A stretch of DNA of 64,000 bases from Prinsepia uniflora (taxonomy: Eukaryota > Streptophyta > Magnoliopsida > Rosales > Rosaceae), in the NCBI GenBank assembly GCA_032719365.1, contig CM064863.1, forward strand, positions 64,567,583 through 64,631,582, in the 5' to 3' direction. How positions within the stretch are numbered: position 1 is the stretch's first letter; every line of letters starts with the position of its first letter. This document shows, piece by piece, positions 32,360-43,863 of this stretch. A program made the translations under genes and the position numbers. Below the pieces are notes generated by a model. That model had not been told where the DNA came from. It saw nothing but the letters and a program-made list of their open reading frames with translations, and searched no databases.

Positions 32360-35232
32360 TGTAACGACCCGTCCCGAGGGTCGGGATTAGTGAGGTGATT
32401 AGTGGTGGATTAACTGGGTTAATCGGTAGTTAGTGGGTTACTTTTGGACCTTGGGCGCAGAATGACGATTTTGCCCCTAGTTAGGCAAAATGTTGACTTT
32501 TAGTTCGGGCGATCAATTGGGCATTGACCGATGACCGTGACGTAGTTTGGGGCGTCACGAGTCCGTAGACAGGTGGCACGCCGATTCCGACATCCGGGGA
32601 GGAAGCTATGATGTTCGGAAGGTTGATGGCACTTTCGTAATTTGGTTAAAATAGGGGGAAAAGTTGACTTTTCACGCGATAGAGTTTTTACACGTAGACC
32701 AAGGACCGTTAGGTAGATCTTGTCGTCTTGAGTTCAACGACAGGCGGCATGCTTTCATCGGACGTAAGACGAGTGAGATACGGGTCTAGAATGACGAAGG
32801 GCAAAATGGTAATTTTGAGTTACAAGGGCATTTTCGTCTTTTTGGTGCTTTGGGAATTGTGCAAATAGGATGAGGACCAGTGTATAGGAGAGATTGGATA
32901 TTTTGAGAGGGACCATGGGATTGTGGACACGTGTGGTGTGTGTAGTGGGTTCTAGGCTTATGCTCGGTGCAAGTATTTGTGTGTGCATCGTGTTTGTTCG
33001 AAGAAAGGAGAAACAGAGACTGAGATTGAGAGAAAATTGGTCGAGTAGTCATGTGTGCTTGTGTGTTCTGGTGACTGAGTGAGTGACTAGAGTTGAGTGA
33101 GAAGTGGTGAGTGAGTTGGGAGGGCAGCTCGTGTGAGGAAAACATGGTGTGTGAGGGTTGAGTTCTCAGAAAAACAGAGAGGTGTTGAGGGAACTTGGTG
33201 TTGGTGTTGCCATGTGTTGATCCAATTAGGATCGAGGGAAGGCTAGGACGGCCCTGTCTACCCCGCAGAACGCGACGGTAAGCACGGTGGTGGACGACAA
33301 GCAGGTAATTTCTTATTCCCCTCTGTTTGCTCTGTTTTCCGTTTTGGTTCAATTTGAAAGTTGTGTCTTTTGGGGATGCGTCGAGGTTTCTGGTAAGTCC
33401 TAGTCGACTCACTAGGTCCTTAGTAACCTGTAGATGTCGAAGCCATGATGGGGGCTGACATGCGTGGTCGGATTGAAGAACAGGGGTTTTTGTTGGTCAC
33501 GGGTTCGAGATAGGGACGACGGGTTAGAGGTCGTGTTGTTGTGTTTGGTTGAGGGGAATGGATTCCTAGGATCAGGACGAAGCAATTGGTGGAAAGAGGG
33601 ACTGATTTGGTTGCAGGTTAACGGAGAACCGGTCACGCCGGTTCAGACCGGCTGACCATCGAAGAAGAAGATGAACAGTGTTTCTGTTCAGGCGCGTGAG
33701 GCCCACGCACAGCCACTTTGGGCGGCGCCTGGAAGCGCGTACGGTGGTTTCTGGGGAACCTTCCAACTAGGTTTTTGGTCTAGACGTTGTAACGAATCTT
33801 TTGAGATAGGTTTTGGGTTAATCGAACGTCGATTCGAGTTAGTTCTGCGGGATCGAAGGTTTAGGGTCTCGGTTCGTTACGTTTAGAAGACGGGGAATTT
33901 CATGGGGAATTAGGAGAACCTTGGTAGACGTGTTAGTGACGTATGTTGGTGCCTTGTGATAGGTTCGGGAATCCCCGAGGTGGACGAGGAACGTACGGAA
34001 CGTACGGGACGCGAGTGACGTGCCCGGTAACTGTGAGTGGACCCCTTCTCTATAATTGAGCATGCATAACTGTTTTTCTATAATTGTTTTATGGTTTTAC
34101 ATGTCATTTCATGATTATCGAATATGTTATAACTGTTCTATATAATTGCACATTTTACGAGAAACCTACAGTTTTCAGCACGTTTTACGAGGAAGCTTTG
34201 ATTTCTGATTTCGATGCCATGATTTTGGGATTTCAAACGAGAAGTGATTTTCAATGATTATAAGTGTATTTTGATACATGATTTGATGATCAAGGTTTTC
34301 GGTTTTAGAATCGGATTTCGGAAAGTGGAATTTGGTTTTAAAGTTGAAAAGTGGAATTCAGGATTTGGGTTCGAAATGAAGGTTCTAGATGCCAGAAGGG
34401 CATCAGACCAGTAATTTCGGATTCGGGTTTGGATACGGATTTAGAATGGGTTTTCAACTGGTTTTGGATTGGGTTTGCTGGATCTGATTATTGGGTTTAA
34501 TGACCCAGATATTATGATATGACGGGGGACGGGCCCGGATTGGGTTTAAAGACCCGGATTGAGTTTAAAGACTCGGGAGTTTAAAGACTTGGATATATTG
34601 ATATTTTACCCCGTATTCCTGTTGAGTTTAAAGACTGGGAGTTTAAAGACTCGGAATATATTGAGGTCTGGATTGAGTTTAAAGACTCGGGAGTTTAAAG
34701 ACTCGGATAGGTCTAGCAGGTTTGATTGGATAATGATGACTTGGATTTGTGAATTATAAATGTTTTTATGATGATTACTATGTGATTTATAGCTATGTTT
34801 ACTTAATGGGTTATGCATGCATGTTTTCAAAACGGAGGGCCAAACCCTGGTTTGTTTATGAAATGGTTTTCAAAACTTTTATGCTTTATGGTCCACTCAC
34901 ACTTTCTGTTTTTTTATTGCCCTCCAGGTCATGGAGCTAGCGCGGGGGTTGACGTTAAGGCAGAGTCGGAGGCATAGAATATTCGAGAGTTTTCCCGGAG
35001 TGGTTTCATTTTACCGTTGTGCGTGTACTCTGTGTACCGGTTTTGTTTTACTTTGTTTTTGGTACTATGCTCTGTATAACGGTTGACTTTGGATGTTGTG
35101 TTTTAAATTCTCCTGCGTCTGACAATGAAATTTGGGGTCTTCGTGAGGTCATTTCGGTATTTCGTTTTGGGTTATCAGACGGGAGCAGGATTTACCTCGG
35201 TTTTTTGGGTGGAACCGGGGTGGGTCCTGTCA
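32360..35232 (+). mobile_element. Tekay-like solo LTR inside the Tat integrase
   Basis: It is the same family as 21533-24430 but in the opposite orientation. It starts TGTAACGACCCGTCCCG and ends GGTGGGTCCTGTCA. Flanks are TATGA (32355-32359) and TATGG (35233-35237). The CCGAGTCTTTAAACTC array appears in reverse at about 34550-34710, and GACGGGAGCAG lies near 35179. The 208-codon minus-strand ORF at 32786-33412 is low-complexity and is not supported as a gene. Confidence 0.92.
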
Positions 35233-35237
35233 TATGG

Positions 35238-35310
35238 GCTCTCTAACCCCGACGGTCGCACCCTCGGACATCCATGGAATGTCGACCACATGAAGCGGTA
35301 CTTCATTTAG
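35238..35310 (+). pseudogene. Tat element integrase C-terminus
   Basis: The reading LSNPDGRTLGHPWNVDHMKR then YFI and stop (TAG, 35308-35310) is the end of a gypsy integrase chromodomain-less tail (typically RPGTY...WN..HLKRYY). It joins in frame to 32359 across the solo LTR once one target copy is removed. Confidence 0.9.
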
Positions 35311-36400
35311 TTTTATATCGTCTGTCGGTCTTCATTGTATTGGTCCTCGTTCAACCGTCAAATTATCAATGACAAACTTCTCTCTTCTTTTTGCTCCACA
35401 CATTACTGAGCACCAACTAAAAATTTCAACACATTATCGAACTTCCCCCTTACATACTCGCATCAACGATGTTCATACTAACTACATATGTGAAAAAGGG
35501 GAACCGACGACATTCCACAATGCACTAAGCTTGGTCAAAACACGTCCACCCAGTTGGACACACCCCGCCCACTCGGTCACTTGACCTCAACCTACTAACC
35601 AGCATACTTGCCCCAATGGTCAGTCGGTTCACAGATGGGCAAGCCACGCAGACACATACATCGCGGCCTCTCGCCACTCCGATCTGTCGTGCAGTCATTT
35701 CAAGCTTCTACCAGCCGAATGCTTCCCCTCTGCTCCCCTATCAGCAGCCTACCTCGACCGAGAACTTGGAGGACTGAGGGATACACCGAGTTCCAGCACT
35801 CATGAGGTCTGTGCAAATACTCAACCGAGGCAGACGCCTACACATTGGGAACCCTCTTCCTAAGGCCTAAGCTCAAACATACAGAGTCAGGACTACCTTA
35901 CAGATAGGCGTACACAAACGCCGACAGAACACACACCCGGTCCGTCTACAAGGGCGTACAATACGCATACCACACATCATATCGGTCAGTCTCATTGTAC
36001 ATACATTTACCTACACATTCGGACGGCGTTGCATGTTTATACACGTCGGTATGTTTGCGATCAGTTCCACGATCACTACCAATACCTACAGTTTTACCGA
36101 CCGATCGTCGGTAAATTTAGCACTTAAGCAATTTTTGGGAAATTGGAGCTTTTGTTTGTTCAGTCACGTCGGTCTACCGCTAGCCTACAGCCTACAGGTC
36201 GGTGCATCCAATGCTTGAAAATTAATACCGAAGTTGACAAATGAACGATGTCTGTTTATTCAGTGCTTGTCCTATCCTACCGGTCGGTATAGTCAAGTAC
36301 ATATCCGTTCACTCACATCAGCCTACTGCTAGCACACAAGTCATTACACTAAGTTCTACCAGACAGACTAGTTAGCAGTCGAGGTAATCAATACTTGGAA
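35311..36400. other. Tat element post-pol region, no gene seen
   Basis: This is a non-coding stretch between the integrase stop and the antisense unit, rich in CGGTC and ACCGA words. Small ORFs here (for example 35369-35584 and 35608-35805) have no recognisable domain. Long 3' regions of this kind are normal in Tat elements. Confidence 0.6.
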
Positions 36401-36419
36401 ATAATTTCAAAACAATTCT

Positions 36420-36425
36420 TTTATT
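36420..36425 (-). terminator. AATAAA polyadenylation signal of the antisense unit
   Basis: The minus strand reads TTAATAAAAG, downstream of the antisense stop codon. As a 6-bp match in AT-rich DNA it is weak alone; its value is in the ordered set TATA, ORF, AATAAA. Confidence 0.4.
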
Positions 36426-36562
36426 AATGAGGGGCACAACCAATCGGTCGGGCGAACGATTACAAAGGAAAAATACAAGGAAGAATGCAGCTACCTTACT
36501 CTACCCCAACACGCAAGTCGGACAAACAAAAAAAAAAACAACAAAGAACAAAAAACAAGGAC

Positions 36563-36796
36563 TCAAGTCGCCAGCGCGTCTGTCGGCCCAAGATTAGCAG
36601 ACGGGGGCTGCTCGGAAGGCACTTCCTCATCTTCTTCCTCTTTACTCTCCCTAGGCTGATCACCTCTGGCAGTTTTCTTGGCGTTTTGCCTCATCGGTGT
36701 GTCCTCTATCGAGGGGTCCCCGTCTATTGAGGGCCTCTGTTGCTCTCCCTCATTGTAATCACGTACCTCATTTGACTGGCTATCTCTGTCAGACAT
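36563..36796 (-). CDS. Antisense ORF in Tat 3' region, acidic 77-aa product
   Basis: The ORF is on the strand opposite to pol, between integrase and the 3' LTR. It starts MSDRDSQSNEVRDYNEGEQQ, has a Lys/Arg patch (MRQNAKKTARGDQPRESK) and then an acidic run (EEEDEEV). There is no known domain, signal peptide or membrane segment. A TATA box on the same strand lies 315 bp upstream (37111-37120), and AATAAA lies 138 bp after the stop (36420-36425). Antisense ORFs at this position are known in the Tat elements Grande (maize) and Retand (Silene). Whether this short ORF is homologous to those, or is one exon of a longer antisense gene, cannot be told here. Confidence 0.4.
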   Translation of the reverse strand: MSDRDSQSNEVRDYNEGEQQRPSIDGDPSIEDTPMRQNAKKTARGDQPRESKEEEDEEVPSEQPPSANLGPTDALAT

Positions 36797-37110
36797 TGCA
36801 ACGCTGCCAACAAAGAGTTAAAAAAAAACATTTATTGGTCATCGACCACTATTTTACCAAGATTGAACCGGTGTCCGAACCCAGTTCATCCCCAGTTCAT
36901 ACAACTAGAAAGAAAAGAAATAGGAAGACCGAATCCAAAATAGCAATGGTAGGAGGTCATATCTAGTTATTCACAGACGGTCGTCCTCGATGGAAATCGT
37001 ACCACCGTGAAGTGTATCGGAAATGCTTGTTGGAAATCGCCTCAACACAGATAAAAACACAAAAACAAAGTGCGCTAAAATGAAAAGGGTTAAAAAATAC
37101 TTTTCACCCA

Positions 37111-37120
37111 CTATTTATAA
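37111..37120 (-). promoter_or_regulatory. TATA box for the antisense unit
   Basis: The minus strand reads TTATAAATAG within GCGCTTATAAATAGTGGG. It matches the plant TATA consensus and faces the antisense ORF. Confidence 0.55.
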
Positions 37121-37562
37121 GCGCAGGCCGGCAGCCGAAGCGTCACCTCATTTTGCGTGACATTTATTACCCTACCAGTTGTCCCCCATGGACCCCTCGT
37201 GTCCTCAAATCACTTGCTGATAGCCAACGGTCATGAATTCCAATAGTCAAACTGACTAACACGCGACATAGACGACTCCTTGATTCCCCTAACGTTCATG
37301 TCCATTAATTCATGGCACAGACGAATCCTTGACTTCCACACCTGCTGACGTCGACACAGGTGGACTTTGTTTTCCCAGCCCATACTGACCGACTCACATC
37401 CGCTCGGTCTACCCACCGCCTTCCACCACCGACTAATACGCTCAGTTTGATCCCTCGCATGGGGGACTTGGGGACTGGAGGCATATACATCCGGTCTGAG
37501 GCGCTTTTTTTACAAGTCCCCAACCGAGAAATTTCACCTCGATCACGAACTTGGGGGACTTC

Positions 37563-38201
37563 TGTTCATACCATATCGTCCCAAACCAAGTAAGAAGCAC
37601 AGAGTAGCTACAGGCCTAATCGATTACCAAATGTCGATCAATCCATATCAACCATGGAGGCCCAGCCATCTACCGGCTCGACATGTCGGCCCAGACCGAC
37701 CTAGAGGCCCAACCCTTTTCCAGTACCATGTCGTTGGCTGACCCTTCCCAACCTCCGTCGATCGGTAAGTCGGCATAGACTGACCTGAAGGCCCAATACT
37801 TCCACCCAACATAAGCCTAAGGGGTCCAGGCCCACTCACATAAGCAAATCCTAGTGGGGTCTGGACAGCCTTCCACATGTCAGTCCCACAACAATTGACA
37901 TTTGTCCCACATTGGGAGAATACAATTATTATATTCACCACACCCTTACAAAAGGGGTCCATTTATCGTATAAAGGCAACTAAGTATTTACTATTCATGA
38001 CTACTTTTACAGTACACAATTTACCATTCATCCTACACCTTAGACCGACCACTAACTTGGGCGTTAGAGTACTTTTGGGCTGGTACCACACTGGTGCTTG
38101 TACTCTGACCGAACGACCAGTTTCATCCTGTTTCAGGTCTACACAGGGCACGTGGCAAAGCAGCATTCGCTTCATACCTTGGTACATTTCGTGCATCAAC
38201 A
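37563..38201 (+). repeat. Tat element 3' LTR
   Basis: It is 639 bp, matching the 5' LTR at 27584. It is preceded by the polypurine tract ACTTGGGGGACTT (37549-37561). It ends CATCAACA at 38201 next to ATGCT, the altered target copy. Confidence 0.92.
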
Positions 38202-38830
38202 ATGCTGATGATGATGATGGAGGAGATGATGTTGAGACAAACGATTAAGGCAAGGATGATGGAGGGGATGATGATGGGGGAAATGAACATGTATCCGAAA
38301 CATATGCACCTTTGAGCCCATTTACTAGAGAGGCGGATTTCACTCATGCCACCCAAGATTAAGATCATGGATGTAGAGAAGGTGGAGTAGGAATCGGTGG
38401 TGTTGGGAAAGATTACACTCGGACACGCAATATATATGAAGGTTATGAAAACCCATCTTTTGAGGATTCCAAGGCAATTAGTTTTGAGTCAATGAGTTTA
38501 GGCACCGATCCTAGTAACAACTCAAATGATCCATATGCTTATGGTCAATATGGTTACCACCAGTAAGATAGCCATCTCCTTCAAATGCCATATGGTTATG
38601 AAGACTATGAAGATCCTCATCTCAATGAAGTTTATGGAGAAGTTAGTTGGGTAAATCTGAACTACCCTATCTATGGAGGAAGAGTAGGTCATTCAAAGGA
38701 GATATACGAATACTATGTCCAACAATACATTTTCGTTTGGTCAAGTAGCATCACTTGGCAAAAATTTTGTGTCTTAGTAGATGAAGACCAATCTAATTTT
38801 CAATCAGGTAGACACTCTACTTGTTTTTAA
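38202..38830 (+). pseudogene. hAT transposase C-terminal tail (continuation)
   Basis: It resumes the Asp-rich tail cut at 27583: DADDDDGGDDVETND, then SPFTREADFTHATQD, NDPYAYGQYGYHQ and MPYGYEDYEDPHLNEVYGEV, ending RHSTCF and stop. Acidic then Tyr/Gly-rich tails after the dimerisation domain occur in plant hAT transposases. Three in-frame stops are present. Confidence 0.75.
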
Positions 38831-39190
38831 TGAAGTTCAATGTGTAAAGTATTCTTAGTGCAACATTATCAAGAAAATTATTTTTTAATTTAAGTTTATC
38901 TTTAAGATTTTATACTGTTAGTTATCGGCAGACCTATATTCTATCATATGATTCATTATATATTTATTATATCAAAGTCATTTTATAGTTTTTATTAGTC
39001 CTATATAACCATCATTGGATACTTAAGTTTTTCCCAAAGTTTCATTCCAAATTTCTAACTTTTAGACTGAATTCCCGTCATTTTTCTTGACTGTAAATGA
39101 TATCGATATCGATATCGATATTTGGGACAAGATATCCGTAAATTCGACTAGCGATATATCCTTCGATATCAATATTTTCATCCTTGGGTA
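38831..39190. other. 3' flank of the hAT block, AT-rich
   Basis: There is no gene. It contains a short (GATATC)n palindromic run at 39099-39121. It should hold the 3' end of the hAT element, but no terminal inverted repeat could be paired with the left edge. Confidence 0.5.
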
Positions 39191-40072
39191 CATCAAACAT
39201 TCAACTATTTACCCGTATACGTGTTCATCAGCGGCCACAATGTTATCACCCTTCTGTAGTTTCTCATTTGCTACTAGAAGGATACTCACAGGTTTGCATC
39301 CCTTAAGCCCAAATTTTTTCAACAATGTGGATGCATACATCCTTTGATGTATGTAAATACCAGAACAAGTTTGTAGGATTCCTATACCTAGGAAATGATG
39401 CAATAGTCCTAGATCTTATATCTTATATCTTCCCATCATCTCTTGTTTGAACTCTTCCATCATAGACTCACTATCCTCTATGTAAATGATATCAACTACA
39501 TAGATTGACACAATCAAAGTCCCTTCATTTTTCTTGACCTTTAAGTAAAGTGTAGCCTCACTTAAGCTTCTCAGAAAACTACAGCTAAGAAGATATAAGT
39601 TGATTTCACCATACCAGGCCCTTGGTGCATGCTTTAGACCATAAAGAGCTTTGTTTAGCTTGTAAACCTTGTCTTCTTGCCTTTTTAGCTCAAATCCTTC
39701 AGGTTGATCCACATAAACTTCTTCCTCTAGAACTTCATTTAAGAATGCTGACTCTACATCCAGTTGAATTAACTTCCACTCTCTGTGTGCTGCTAGAGCA
39801 ATCAAAGTTCTGATTGTGTCTATCCTTGCAACTGGTGCAAAAGTCTCATTGAAGTCGATTCCTGGTTTTTGTGTGTATCCTTTAGCAACCAGCCTAGCTT
39901 TAAACTTCTGAATTGACCCATTTAGGTTTAACTTAGTCTTGTAGATCCATTTCACACCAACAACAGGCTTTTTGGATGGTCTTTGGACTAGACTCCAAGT
40001 TTCATTCTTTTCTATCATCTCAATTTCTGCTTCCATGGCTTTCTGCCATGCCTTGTCCTTGACTACCTCCAC
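39191..40072 (-). pseudogene. Copia-1 reverse transcriptase
   Basis: From 40072 on the minus strand: WQKAMEAEIEMIEKNETWSL, then KARLVAKGYTQKPGIDFNET, QLDVESAFLNEVLEEEVYV (first Asp), ALYGLKHAPRAWYGEI. The active-site box is altered to IVSIYVVDIIYIE, where YVDD has become YVVD. A stop follows at about 39416, and the frame continues to HHFLGIGILQ and KKFGLKGCKPVSILL. It is lost at the hAT junction near 39190. With an Asp lost in the YxDD box, this copy could not have worked. Confidence 0.9.
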
Positions 40073-40204
40073 ATAGTTTTCAGGTTCAACTATAGCTACA
40101 CTACACCTAGCATATATGTCACTCAGACTCCTTATTTTGGCAAGAGTATTGCTAGGTTCAGAATCAGAATCATTATCTGGATTTACCTGAATGTCCTGTA
40201 CCTC

Positions 40205-41535
40205 TTAGTCTATTTCTGAGTGATCACTTTCAACTGTAGTGACTTTAGTGTCAACTTCAGGAGTAAGTTGAACACTGAACTCTTCTTTTTCTTCCCAATT
40301 CCACATGGTTTTTTCACCTAGATACCACAATCTTCTTGGTTTCCTGGAAGTAAATCCTATACCCCTTTTCACAGCTTCCATATCCCACAAATATCCCTTT
40401 AGCAGCTGTTGCGTCCAACTTCTATCTAATTTGATTAGGAATGCAAAAATAAAAGATTGAGCCAAATACCCTCAGGTGCTTTACACCTAGTTTTCTTCCA
40501 CTGTACACCTTAAATAGTGTTTTCTTCTTAACAGCCTTAGTGGGACATCTATTAAGCAGATAGACAGCTGTCTTTACAGCTTCTGCCCAGAATTCATAGG
40601 GCATCTTCTTATCATGAAGCATAGCTTTAGATATTTCCACAATCGTCATGTTCTTTCTTTCTGCAACATCATTTTTTTGTGGAGAATAAGCAACAGTGAG
40701 TTGTCTCTGGATCCTCAATTCTTCACAATAGTTCAGGAACTCATGAGAGGTGTATTCACCACCTATATCACTTCTAACTTTTATTATCTTGTAACCTGTT
40801 TGAAGTTCAACCATGGCTTTGAATTTCTTAAAAGCATTGAACATCCCTGATTTGTGCCTGAGGAAGTAAACCAGCACATTCTTGAGTAGTCATCAACGAA
40901 CATTAGGAAAAACTTGTTTCCAATATGTGTTTCAGTCTACATAGGCCCACAAACATCTATTTGAATTAGCTCCAGTAACTTAGTTGATCTATAGCCTTTG
41001 TCTCTGCCAAAAATTTCAACATGTTGCTTCCCCATAATACAGCCTTCACACACTCCCTCCTTCTTAGATAAGACAGGAAACCCAATCACCATATCTTCAT
41101 TGACTAAGGTGTTCAGACTAGAGCGATTTAGGTGCCCAAACCGTTTGTGACACAGCCAGGTACACCCTTCGTCAATAGCAAGCTTTGCCACATGGATAAC
41201 TTCCTAGAAGGATAAAGGAAAACACCTGTTACCAGTCATGGAAACACATGCTATCTCTTGTCCCTGATCATAGATTGTAGCTTTTCTGGCCTCAAACACC
41301 AGATTGTATCCATACTCCACCATCTGCCCTACACTCAGTAGATTGTCATCAAGACCAAGTACAAGCATTACCTCCTTGATCATCTTGTAACCATTTTGAG
41401 TCTTAATGACCAGAGTACCTTTGCCCTTGGCCTCAACCAACTCTCCTGTTCCCATCTTCACCCTGCAGTTCATAGTTCTGTCAATGTTTATCAGAGATGA
41501 CTCATTTAAAGTCATGTGGTTACTACAGCCACTGT
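40205..41535 (-). pseudogene. Copia-1 protease end and integrase
   Basis: From the solo LTR leftwards: the protease segment with SGCSNHMTLNESS then VMLVLGLDDNLLSVGQM; the pre-integrase zinc segment (HKRFGHLNRSSLN, CEGCIMGK); then the integrase core with IDVCGPM, RSDIGGEYTS and QKNDVAERKNMT, so D, D and E are all visible. The C-terminal segment is HLRVFGSIFYFCIPNQIR, then GIFVGYGSCEKGYR. Stops and frameshifts occur near 40937, 40878 and 40436. Confidence 0.88.
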
Positions 41536-41540
41536 CTAAG

Positions 41541-43858
41541 TGTCAGGACCCACCCCGATTTCACCCCGAAACCCGAGGTAAATCCCGCTCCCGTCTGACT
41601 CCCCGACACAACACCCAAGTAACACGCACTCAAACCCAGTCAGACGCAGGAGTACTTAAACAAAATATCCCGAAGTTATCGTTTACAGAGCATAGTACGA
41701 AAATATAAGGAAAATAAAAACCGATAAATTACACGCACACGGAAGACTTATACTATTCCGGGATCCCTCACGTCACTTCTATGCCTCGGATACTGCCTCG
41801 ATGTCAAGACCCCGCACTAGCTCCACAACCTGGAGGGCAAGTTAAAACAAAAGGTGTGAGTGGACCATAATCAAAGAAAAGTTCTAAAACCATTTATCAG
41901 AAAACCGAATTTAACCCTCCGTTTTGAAAACCACATGCATAACCAACAGTTAATAACACAGGTCTAACTCACTTCTCATAAAACATCATAATAAACAGAA
42001 ACACTAGAAAACCGGTATGGAAATCATGGCATGAGTATCAAAACCCGTATCATAAACCATAAAGCTTAAATCATCATTTCCCGATCAAACCTGCTGGATC
42101 TATCCGAGTCTTTAAACTCAATCCAGGCCTTAATCATATCCGAGTCTTTAAACTCCCGAGTCTTTAAACTCAAGGCCTACGGGGGAAAATCAATATATTC
42201 GAGTCTTTAAACTCCCGAGTCTTTAAACTCAATCCGGGTCTTTAAACCCAATCCGGCCGGTCCCCCGTCACATATATCCGGGTCTTTAAACCCAATATCC
42301 AGATCCAGCAAATCCAATCCCAAAACCATTTGAAAACCATTTACCAATCCACATCCAAACTCGAATCCGAAATCACTGGTCCGATACCCTTCCGGCATCC
42401 AGAACCGTCATTCCGAACCCAAATTCGGAAAATCACTTTTCAACTTTAAAACCAAATCTCGTTTCCCGAAATCCGATTTTAAAACCGAAAACCTTGATCA
42501 TCGAAATCATGTTCCAAAATCACTTTATAATCATTGAAAACCATTTATCGTTTGAAATCCCAAAATCATAGCCTCATAAGCAGAAATCAAGCTTTTCTCG
42601 TAAAACGTGCCAAATACGTTATTTCTCAAAAAACGTGCAATTAAGTAAAACAGTTTTAGCATAATCAAACATCATGAAATCACATGTAAAACCATAAAAT
42701 AATTATAGAAAAGCAGTTATGCATGCTCAATTATAGAGAAGGGGTCCACTCACAGTACCAAGCCCTCAATCGTGTCCCGAACGTCCTGCACGTTCCTCGG
42801 CTTCCTCGGGAAATCCCGATCCTGTCAACAACCACCAAATTACGTCACTAACACGTCCACGAGTATCCATCTAAAGTCCCTCAATATCCCCGGGTCCTAA
42901 ACGTAACGAACCGGAACCCTAAACTTTCACCCTCACGGAACTACTTCGATTCGACGTCCGATTAACCCGAAACCAATTCCAAAGAACTCACCATAAATCC
43001 TAGACCAAAAACCATGTTGACCGTTTTCCCCATCGCCGCCGCACGCGCCCCTACGCGCCGCCCAAAGTGGCTGCGCGTGGCCCTCACGCGCCAGCTACAG
43101 TACCACCGTCAACCTCGAGCCAACCCGGTTCGCAACAGTGTCTGTGAATCGAACCGGCGAGACCTGTTCTCCGCCGTCCGGCCACCATTCTCCTCCCTTT
43201 CTTCACCAACAGCATCGGCCAGACCAACCCTATAGATTCCTCAACTCCGTTCACCTCGACACTGTCCCTAGCCCGTCGACTGAAGCTCGAAACCAGATGG
43301 CCAACAACCCCTGTTTCACGATCCAGCCACCCAGCTCACCTCCCTTCACGGTGGCTTCTCCAAACTTTTCCCTGGACCTCACTGAACCTAAACCAACCCT
43401 CCTAGACCTTCGACTCAGCCCCAAACTCGACGACTTTGGGTTCGAACATCACGGCAAAACAGAGCACCAGAGTGCCTGCCGTCGTCTGAGCTCCGCCGTG
43501 TACACCCCCGTCACGGCGACCATCCTAGGTCAACGTACCAAAACCCGATTCTACAAAAAGTCAACTATTCCCCCTAATTTACCCAAATTACGGTTAAGCC
43601 CTCAACCTTCCGAACATCACAACTTCCTCATCGGATGTCGGAATCGGACGTGCCACCTGCCTATGGCTTCGTGACGTCCTAGTCACCAGTCAAAGTCCAT
43701 CCGACCACCCGAAATAAAGTTAACATTTTTGCCCAAACTAGGGGTAAAATCGTCATTCTACGCTAAGGATCTTATCGGTACCGACTAACCACCGTTAAAC
43801 CTCACTAATCCCACCTTAAACACTATCTTAATCCCGGCTCTCGGGACGGGTTGTTACA
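41541..43858 (-). mobile_element. Tekay-like solo LTR in Copia-1 protease, TSD CTAAG
   Basis: It starts TGTCAGGACCCACCCC and ends GGGACGGGTTGTTACA, flanked by CTAAG at 41536-41540 and 43859-43863. It is about 2.3 kb, shorter than 21533-24430 because of an internal deletion. It carries the GCTCCCGTCTGAC motif near 41587 and the 16-bp array at about 42102-42260. Removing it with one target copy restores the protease active-site region YLDSGCSNHM. Confidence 0.93.
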
Positions 43859-43863
43859 CTAAG

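Larger units (their letters stand above)
27584..38201 (+). mobile_element. Tat-lineage gypsy element with dual RNase H
   Basis: LTRs lie at 27584-28227 and 37563-38201 (both TGTTCATACCATATC... to ...CA). A PBS follows the first and a G-rich PPT precedes the second. The pol order is PR, RT, RNase H, a second RNase H-like domain, then integrase; the extra RNase H marks the Tat branch. Flanks are ATGAT (27579-27583) and ATGCT (38202-38206), a TSD with one difference. It sits in the hAT transposase tail. Large internal deletions remove much of gag, protease and the RT core. A 2.87-kb Tekay-like solo LTR splits its integrase. Confidence 0.9.
25319..39190 (+). mobile_element. hAT transposon derivative, split by a Tat element
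   Basis: Two separated parts of a hAT transposase reading frame (25455-27583 and 38202-38830) are joined once the 10.6-kb Tat-lineage element is removed. Both outer edges abut Copia-1 sequence (RNase H on the left, RT end on the right). No terminal inverted repeats or 8-bp target duplication were found. The N-terminal zinc-finger region is missing, so the ends are uncertain and a deletion accompanied or followed the insertion. Confidence 0.75.

Noticed and set aside
32786..33412. 208-codon minus-strand ORF
   Set aside because: It is antisense inside a solo LTR with a His/Thr/Ser-rich composition from TGTGTG and GAGTGA-type DNA. Other LTR copies break the frame and there is no domain.
39099..39121. 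GATATC palindromic run as a hAT terminal repeat
   Set aside because: No matching inverted copy was found near 25319. It is a simple hexanucleotide repeat.
43138..43674. 178-codon plus-strand ORF
   Set aside because: It lies antisense in the Tekay-like solo LTR, is low-complexity, and is not conserved in frame in the other LTR copies.
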